From: Chamaea fasciata
Taxonomy: Eukaryota; Chordata; Aves; Passeriformes; Sylviidae
Length of the DNA: 64,000 nucleotides
Assembly: GCA_029207755.1 (NCBI GenBank)
Contig: JARCOQ010000002.1
Coordinates: 117,017,083-117,081,082 of the forward strand
Direction of reading: 5' to 3'
Shown here: positions 55,936-64,000 of the stretch, piece after piece
Layout: the number at the start of each line of letters is the position of its first letter
How positions within the stretch are numbered: position 1 is the stretch's first letter
Position numbers and translations under genes: made by a program
Notes under the pieces: generated by a model
What the model was told of the DNA's origin: nothing
What the model saw: the letters and a program-made list of their open reading frames with translations, nothing else
Databases searched by the model: none

Positions 55936-58171
55936 AAATGCTTTGTGGTGTAGATAACTCTGATAATTGATTATGGCTTTGGTTTGGTTTTTTTCTTTTT
56001 TTTCTGGAAGTAGCAGTGGCAGAAGCACCTACCGAGTGGGAGATGCTCTTTTCAGTTCATAGATGTTCCTGGATTTAATGACACACACAGCCAATCGTCC
56101 CGTCCAAATCAAGCTGTTAAGGTTCTTTAAATGTTATCAAAAGATCTTTTAGGAAATAAGGGGATCAATAAAAGCAGTTAAGTAAGCAAAACAATAGTCT
56201 GGTGAAAGTAAATGTTCTTAGGTATCTCCCTGATATATCAGTATTTCTAGGAAGCCGCTGGTAAAGTTGACCTCATTTTTCTTATTTTAGCTGGACACAA
56301 TTTATCCTCATCAGAATATGACGAATGAACAAAGAGTTCAATAATTTTTCACTCTGAATGCTGGTGCAGCATTGCTGACTGCTTACAACATAGTACTGTA
56401 TTGTGTGGCTTTTTAACCATCGCCTGCTATTCTTTGTCTTCCAGTATCATTTTTATCTGTGTCGTGTTCAGTGACAGCCTTCCCTCAATATCCCGTTGCT
56501 CACAGGGGCTGGTGTTTGTAATGGGCGCAGCCCAGTGCTGTGTGGTTTCTGGATTCCTCTGCAGGGAAATAATTGCAAGACCGGAACAGCCCCAGTGTTT
56601 TTCTCGGGGACATTTTGTTTTTCGTCGTCCACTTAGGAGCAGCCGTCTCTTAAAGCAATGATTCCTTGAAACTACATGCTCTCCAAAGTGATCTTTTCCG
56701 AGAGGAAGCATTAATTTGGGAGAGAATCTAAAAGTTAATGTCACTTTCGTGTGTGGAAGCTTTCCTCTTGGGGTGGGGTTACCCTTTATCGATGGTGGTT
56801 ATTACTATTTGCTCAGCTAATAATTTCAAGTCTTACCTGATATTGTCAGATACTAACATACTTTTTTATCCGGCAGATGCTGTTAGTCTTTCAAGCCCTA
56901 GAAGCCATTTTACTGAGGACAGCCAGCGACCGCTCACATTTGTGGGAATGAACATCGTCAGAAAGTTGATTCATTCCTATATGAGACTGGTCTATGCTGC
57001 TTTGTATTCTGAAAATCACAAGTAAGTCTTCTTGGTGCTCTGCTGGAGAATCTCTGTCAGTTGATCTGGAGGGACTGTACGGGACGTTTCAAAATTCATC
57101 TTGAGTTATTGCTAATAATCCACCTTTATTTAATAATCCTTTTCCACTTGTCATAAAATAATTGCCTGTGGAAGTCTTTGCAAAGTGAAAGCTCTGATGC
57201 ATCATACAATCCAGTGCTGTAGGATAATTTCCTGAAGGTGTAGTTTTCATCGGTTGGGCCTGCCCTGGTGAGAGCTAACACTGGTGGTACCTTGAGTCCT
57301 CTTACTTTATTGCTGCTTGATTTGTGGGGTGGAATGTACTGCGTGGAACAGGGCTGGGCAGTCTTCCTGTGACAGCAAAAAGAGCTGCTCTTGAGTTCTT
57401 TGTTTTCCTGTATTTTTTTTGGAGTCAGGTTGCCATGTTTATAATAGATTTTTCTCTTTCAGACTGGCTTTTTCTGTAATTTTTTCAGTCTCCTAAAACT
57501 GAGGTCATTTTAGGTTGCTCAATAACTGTTGTTATTTAGTCCAGACCAAACAATTTCTCATGCTCCTGTGGATGGGGAAAAAAGTTGCAAATGCCAGAGA
57601 CATTTCAGTACAGACCTGGGAGGAAGAGGGAAGCAGAGAAAAAATCAGACTGAAATTGACTTGGCCGAGGCAAATGACTCATCTTTCAGTCTTTGAGCAG
57701 AACTGGAAAACCTTTTCTCTGCTTGCCTAGTTCATAGGCACAGCTGTGCTTCCTGAGCTGTGCAGTTGATCTTATTGCAGCAGGCTTTTTAACCTGACAA
57801 AGAATCTCAAATGTGTAAACTGGAAACAAATTTTGAGGCTGTGCAAGATGTGCACTTCTGATGAAATGTTTAAAGATTGCAGGTTCTGGAGGAATCCTTC
57901 TAGAACCTGCACAGAGGGGGCTGCAGATTTCTGGTGGGAGATGCTCTGCATTTTCTGTGCAACCTCTTTGCTGTGCAGAGGGATTTTCTTTATTGCATGT
58001 CTAGATGGGATCTCTGCTTGAACCACACGGCTTTTTACAGATTGTCCATGACAGATGCACGATGGACAGGTTACAAATCTGTTCATGGTAGTGGCTGTTC
58101 AGATGATGGAGGTCTGCTGTCCTCTTATGTATTCCTGTTGAAATAAATGGCAGACCTCTATGAATTTAGGA

Positions 58172-58330
58172 GTTCATAGAATCATAATTAAGGCTTGCGT
58201 AGTCCAGCCCCACTGCCATGAACAGGTCATCTTAGAGTTGTTCGTTTTGGCACTTTCACCCTTTTAAACTACTTGATAAAGGGAACATCCAGCCTCACCT
58301 TATGGCCTAATTTTGGGGAAGAATATGAAA
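58172..58330 (-). mobile_element. CR1 LINE 3' relic, antisense
   Basis: Begins TTCATAGAATCATAA, the reverse of a CR1 tail, followed by AGTCCAGCCCCACTGCCATG. Confidence 0.75.
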
Positions 58331-59877
58331 AGGCATTTCCTTCTCCCTTCCTCCCTCACCCCTCTTTCCCAGCTGCTGTTATTACTACCTAAAATAATTG
58401 CTTTGATTATTTAACTTCCCTTCTATTTTCTCTTGAAGTTTTAATCTGTTGGTTTGGTGATTAGTATAACCATGATCCTGGAAATAACCTGCAGGTTTTC
58501 CCTCTGCTTTGTCTTTTTAGGATGAGCCAGGGGTGCCTTACACTGCTGTCAGCAATGGTGGCTCAGGGCCCGGGTTCAGCAAGGGATCTATATAGTCATT
58601 TCGATTTCAATGAAATACCTGCCTGGATTGTTGGAAAGAAGATGCAAGAAGGTAAATTAAGGTCCTGCATGCAATGAAATGCTATGCCATGGCTCCACCA
58701 GCATTTTTAGCTAACTGTTGGGAACAAACTGTTGCCAATGTTTGTTGTATTTTCATCTGCAAGAGCTTAACTCTCCCTTCCTGTCCTGTGTCAGGCTGAA
58801 GTCCTTGACTGTGCCTAACTGGACACATGAAAATGCCTTACGTGTTGCCAACGAGCTGTGGAGAAACATAAATGTACAGTTTCTGTGAACTGTCCTTCTG
58901 GTGTCTAAAACAGAGTGAAAGCGATAGTACACCCCTGGAAACTAGTCAGTCATTTTGTGGTTTGGTCCCACTGAAATAAATGGAAGTTGGAGAGGGGATA
59001 TTGCTCAGTACTAATACAGGGTAATTGTGTTTGAAAGCATAAACAGAATAATCCAAATTATCTCTAACTGGAAATCCTTAAGAGGAATATGTGAGTGAGG
59101 GGAAGAAGTCACTCCTCTTTTTCCTGAAGAAACTATCTCTTGTTTCCTCCCTGTTTGCTAAAAATAGTCAGGATTGACACAAACCAGAACAAGAATATCT
59201 AAGTGTCATTCCAAATGCAAGTATAAAATTAATCCAGTATTGTTTGCAATGTTGACATATTGTTTCTGGATTTTAAAGATTACTTGCAGAGTGAATGTGT
59301 AAGTTTGTGTTAGGTTTGTGCCATCTGAGGTGAAAATTCAGACGTTTTCTTTATTAAGCAGTCAAATGGAAGGCAAAAAACCAAACATCCCTTTTTCCCT
59401 GGAACCACCTTTTATAGTTCTGGAACTGTCAGATTCCTCGAGTTTTGACCTCACTGCAGGAGTTGTCTGCAGGAGTACCTCCACCCTTAATTTTGAGTGC
59501 TTGGGTGTAGTCTTTTGACCACAAGCTGCTCAAGTGCTCCAGTAAGGTACAAGGAAACAAGCATCCAAAAGGTCTTACTCTTGTACAGCTTTCCATGAAA
59601 TTGTGTCACAGCTGGTTATCAGAGGTGAGTTTTTAACACAAAAATACCAGGCCCAAAGCTTCCAGCAAAATTTTGTTTGTTTCTATATTTCTTCTTTCAG
59701 CCTTTTCATGAGTCCCTGCTGCCTTATCTTTTGCATACACAGAATCATCTTTACATGCAGATTATTTTGCACAGCAGGTTTAAAAAAAATTGTAAACCAT
59801 GGGGGGACTCTGTCAGGGAGTGTAGTGATAGGATGAGGGATGAGGTTTTTTTTAAAAGAGGGTGTATTTACATAGGA

Positions 59878-60095
59878 TATTGGGGGGAGATTCTTGGCCA
59901 TGAGGGTGGTGAGACGCTGTCCAGCACAGGTTGCCCAGAGAAGCTGTCACTGCCCTGTCCCTGGAAGTGTCCAAGGTCAGGTTGGACAGGGCTTGGAGCA
60001 CCCTGGGATAGTGGAAGCCATCTCTGCCCATGGCAGGAGGTGAATGAGGTGATCCTTAGGATCCTTTCCAACTCGAACCATTCCGTGATCCGTTG
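59878..60095 (+). mobile_element. CR1 LINE 3' fragment in URB1 intron
   Basis: Sense CR1 with GAGGGTGGTGAGACGCTG, CTCTGCCCATGGCAGGAGG and TCCTTTCCAACTCGAACCAT. Confidence 0.9.
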
Positions 60096-63000
60096 TTCAT
60101 ATCCTGTGGTGCTGTTACAGGTCAGGGTGTCGCTGCTTCCACTGTGCCTGAGTTGGTAGTTTTATACTTGCCCCTTTTAATGGGCATTTTTGTGACCTGA
60201 CTAAGCAGGGCACAAGGGAGGAAGTTCAGTGACGCAGGGTTTGGCATGAAACTGCTGTTAATGTTTCCTTTTTCTTTAGATCTGTGGCCTGGTCTCATAT
60301 CTCTGGAATTGAAGAGCACGTGAACTAGCACATTTTCCTTTTTAGGTAAAAGTGATCTGCTTCATGCCAGAAGCGTTTTAGCTGAATACACTGTGGATGT
60401 ATTGCATGTAAATGTGGCTCTGTGGCTGCATGCAGCATGTTTACAGAAGTTGTTTCATTTACCCATTTGTGGCACTGGTACAGGTAATCAGCAGTTGCAG
60501 TATTGATTCTGCAGTTGGGTACCGCCTGTGTGCTGACAGCTTTTTTTTAAATTTTATATTTACATTTTTATGTTTCCAGGGGAGAACAGATGCCCGCATG
60601 GCCTGTATTCAGTTTGCTCTCTCCTTTCTCATTGCTGGTGGCAATGCAGTCTTGGCACAGGTGCTGGAATTAAAAGGTACTTCATAATTGCATTTGGGTT
60701 TTTGTTTTCTAAGGCACGGTCATTTACATGACCTAATTAAAATGCAAACCAGGTAGAGAGCACTAATGGGGCAGCAAAATGTCAGCACTGACAGTCCAAG
60801 TCTTGGAAACCAGTGGGGCAGCTAGGTTCTGTAGGACTGCAGCTGTAGTTCCTCAGCATTCTGTGGTCATCATGCTGTCACTTACTCCCAGTTCACCTTT
60901 AACAGCTTTATTTGCATTGTGGCCTCTAGAGAATTCCTTTCTAATGGGAGCTGAGACTCAGGCAAACAAAGTTTATTTGTGGCTTTCATCCAGTTCTTTC
61001 TAGCTCCCTGAGGGAGATGAAGTTAACAGGGAAGAGTTAGGTGCTGATTGTTTTGGTCCATGTGCTTTGCTTGCTTTCATTCATGGCTGGATAACAAGTA
61101 GCTTTTATGCCTCCTCCTGTTACAACTGAAACCTGAGATGGCTTTTCCTAGGAAGTGAACAGTTGCATTAAGTGCTACTGCTGTTTCTCTCAGACAGGTA
61201 TTTGTTGTCTGCCTCTTGCCAAAAGCTTACGCTCACAAGTCTTATTTTGAAAGGGGAAAGGGAAAGAGAGAAATTTTTAAGTGAAATAATAAATTTGCCA
61301 CAAACTGTAGTGTACTGTCTCGTGCACTTCCCCAGCCAAACCTACCTGACATTAGCTAAAAGTAGCGCGCCCAGAAATCGGCAGCACGACCATATCCTTT
61401 CCTTCGCTTTTTCCTGTTGTTCAGCCCTGCACTGAACAGCAGTGGGACTGGTGGGGTTCTTACAGGGAGTATTCAGATGCTCAGGTTGTGCTTTATATGT
61501 GTGAGCACTTGTGAGTCAAATTAGAAACGGCAGCTCTCGATCTAAGCACCGAATAAGTGGATTTAGTTTTGAAAGTATTCATACAGGAAGGTGTGGGGAA
61601 GGAAACTGGGGATTCTGTGGGTGTTTTTCTCATTCCTGTTGGGAAGACGGCAGGTCATTTCCTAGGCAAGCGTGCTGGAAATAAAGTTGCTAATGCTTGT
61701 GCTGGGTAATGGAGGTGCGACACTCCACTCTTGCTGTGAAGGAAGGAGAAGCCAATTATGGAAATATTTTGTTTAGGTTCAGATGATGCTGAGATGCTGC
61801 TTCTGAAAGCTGCACTGCTTCAGGTCATGTCTTTATCAGAAGGTTGTGCCCCACTTGGTAGCACAAAGCAACTTTGATTTTAGCAAGCTGCTAAAAGGTA
61901 TGTGATGGGGGTTTGTATTTCCTCCAGTGTTTTCTCTGGCTGTCTACAAAGTCCACAGCAGAAGGGAAGGTTTGCTTTTCTGTGGAGATAAAGGAACTGT
62001 TTTCTAAAAGTAGCCCATTTTAGTTTCTCTGTTCTGTTTTTATTATTTGTTAAGTTTTTGTTGTTTGGTCTTACTGTTGGATTGCCTGGGTGGTGACTTT
62101 TTAAAATGTGTTGTTGTTTCTCTGATGAGGGCCACAAAGATCCTACCCAGGCTCCGAGAGGCTCAGACACCAGTGCTTTGTGCTGCTGATGTCAGGTCAG
62201 ATGGGGGCAGCTCAGGTTCTGATTGCACTGCGAGAGCTCCCTGACCTGTCACAAGAATAAGTGAGGTTATTCATGAGCTGGTGATAGCAGGGATGCAGGG
62301 AGAGACATGAGTGTGAAGTTCCATTGTCTGGAGCAAGTATTGTCGTGGTGTAAGCATTTGTTGAGTTAAATTCTGTATTTTGCTCTCCAGTTTGTCCTTT
62401 GTCCTGCCTGTAGGTCACAGCTTTTCAAGGTTGCTGAGACTGATAGAAGAGATTTTATATTTCCATGCACGACCAGTGCTTTGTGCTGGGGTTAGGTGAT
62501 GAAATCTCCCTCTGAGGGCTGGATTCCCGCCTTGGGTTGGCCAGCCTTCGCTGCAGTGTGTCTGGGGATCCCATGACATGAAGATCTGTGAATTGCCAGC
62601 TTGTCTCACAGTTGTGTTCTAAACCCTAAAACAGGAATGTTCTGAAGTCTCAGGCAGATGGACCGATGTGAAGTTTGTTTCTTGCGTTCACACCTCAGGT
62701 ATCGTCACTGGAAAGGGCCTGCGGGAGGAGGTCCCTCCTCTTCTGCAGCACCAGATCCTGAAAGTGGCTTTGGAACTTCCTGCCAACAAGTTTGCCTGGT
62801 TCAGAGTACAGGTAAGAGGCTGGTGCAAAGTTATGTTTGCTTGCTCTGTTGTCCTCAAATGTTTTCCTCTGGCATCGCCTTGTTTTAAATTAGTCCAGAC
62901 ATTTTAGGGGTGACCCTTTTGTAAAGCAGCAGGAATTACAGTCTTAGCAGTAGTGAAAACTCCCTTCTGAGCTGGAAGGTTTTTTACAGGGAAAACATTT

Positions 63001-64000
63001 TTTGCCTCCCTGATGAACGGAGGAGGATGTTGCTGTAGCTCTTTGTGTCTCTGGAGATGTTCCCTCACAAGAAAGAGTGTGCTGGATTCCACTTGTCTGG
63101 AAAGCCTGAGCTGCAGACCAGGGAAATGAGCTACTGATGGGAGCCGTCCCACCCCTTCCCAAGGAGGATTCCAACATTTTTTAATGCTCTCCATAGTAGG
63201 TGGAAGCCATCAGGGCCCCAACTCTATTTTACTGCAGGCTTGTCAAATAAGAACTCTGTCAAGACTTGGCTTGTCACGTCAGGAGAAAAGAGTGGACCTG
63301 GCTTTGAGGAGGTAGCAGGGATAGACATGGAATGATTAGGGAATGAAATATGATTGATGAGGGAAGTTGCTTTGTCTCGGGCCCTTTCAATAGTTGGGGG
63401 TTTCTGTTACTACGGTCTTCTTCCGCTTTTCGGGCAAACATTTTGCAAATGAATGCAACGATGCTGGCTCATTGACTGCAAAGTAGTGTGAATGATCCCA
63501 CTGGTTTCTGGCCTTGGGACTTTTGGGCAGGTCTATAAAGTAACACGCTTACCTTGCGTATCATTGTCAGTGCAACATAGTCCTATACAGTGTTGCTGTA
63601 GCAGAGGAATTCTAATACATTTTTCTTGTAGGACATCTCTGAAACAGAGAAGCTATCTGGTGAAAAATCAGTCTTCTATTTACTGATGAAAATGTTTGTT
63701 ACAAGTACCCACTCTCATCTGAAAACTTCCAGCAAACAATTAATCTTCAGGGTACATATTTGAATTGAAATATCGGGATATTCACTATATCCCACAGGTC
63801 TGAAATGCCAGGATGGTAAAATTTGTTCTTGAAGCAGCAGATACCTTTACTGCATGATTGTGTGGTCGACACCGGATTCAGGTTTAATTTAGCGATGATT
63901 TTCTTTGTTAGATCAGTAGTTTTCTAAACTGTCCTACAGGCTATTTGTAAGGCGCACTTTTTTTCTGCCTGTGATGACATGAAGATGTACAACCCTCTGA

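Larger units (their letters stand above)
54555..63751 (+). pseudogene. URB1: URB1 5' part, frameshifted and exon-deleted
   Basis: Eight exon-like segments match the N-terminal half of URB1, a nucleolar protein of 60S ribosome assembly: 54,555-54,656 (RLTALLRDP), 55,554-55,693 (VYDVVERYVKIS), 56,877-57,021 (VFQALEAILLRTASD), 58,521-58,651 (SARDLYSHFDF), 60,580-60,676 (IQFALSFLIAGG), 61,783-61,897 (LLLKAALLQV), 62,699-62,811 (LKVALELPANKFAWF) and 63,632-63,751 (SVFYLLMKMFVTS). Splice sites are mostly good. Frame breaks occur in the first exon (near 54,585), near 56,940 (SDRSH to VGMN) and near 61,838 (LLQV to YQKVVPH), and an extra G shifts the frame at 60,580. About 300 residues expected between the fifth and sixth segments are missing from a 1.1-kb gap. 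The window ends before the gene does. Confidence 0.85.

Noticed and set aside
1..64000. CRISPR arrays, operons, tRNA or rRNA genes
   Set aside because: No regular repeat-spacer pattern, no bacterial gene layout and no tRNA or rRNA recognised on either strand.

Overview
The window looks like nuclear DNA from a songbird-like bird. It contains many fragments of CR1 LINEs in both orientations, a defective avian-type endogenous retrovirus (ERV), two intact CD1 antigen-presenting genes with avian-style exons, CpG-island promoters and long simple-sequence arrays. Assignment to passerine birds is inference; no species can be named from the sequence alone. Nothing bacterial or phage-like is present.

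Layout. (1) 1-18,539 is a tandem duplication with a period of exactly 9,081 bp. Each unit holds a 208-bp 'A' sequence, a minus-strand ERV with one complete and one truncated LTR, host sequence related to the region below CD1, several CR1 fragments, and a small two-exon gene I do not recognise (TATA box, GC-AG intron, 156 residues, one predicted membrane helix). A third A copy closes the array. (2) 18,562-19,175 is a GGAA/GGGA array running into a CpG island. (3) 19.8-25 kb has an orphan TATA/CCAAT promoter at 22.5 kb and a degenerate minisatellite at 23.6-24.9 kb. (4) 25-35.6 kb is a CD1 cluster on the minus strand: two complete six-exon genes, a decayed third copy, and duplicated upstream blocks. 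(5) 35.9-39.5 kb is a 3.5-kb pentanucleotide array of GGCAA/GGCAC/GGCGA units. (6) 42.8-46.4 kb has two CpG islands, one with a MIS18A-like first-exon remnant. (7) 53.9-63.8 kb carries the 5' part of URB1 on the plus strand. It has several reading-frame breaks and lacks a block of central exons, so it is probably a pseudogene.

How the parts relate. The two CD1 genes have very different alpha1/alpha2 ligand-binding domains but almost identical alpha3 exons, with only 2 differences seen by eye in 420 bp, which is a gene-conversion pattern. The duplicated unit at the left contains a diverged copy of the sequence downstream of CD1, so it probably came from a CD1-linked duplication and was moved next to the A sequence, then doubled. 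MIS18A and URB1 are close neighbours in mammals, so their two remnants here probably belong to one rearranged block. The most novel item is the unrecognised two-exon gene, duplicated in tandem, whose stop codon appears to come from the junction sequence.
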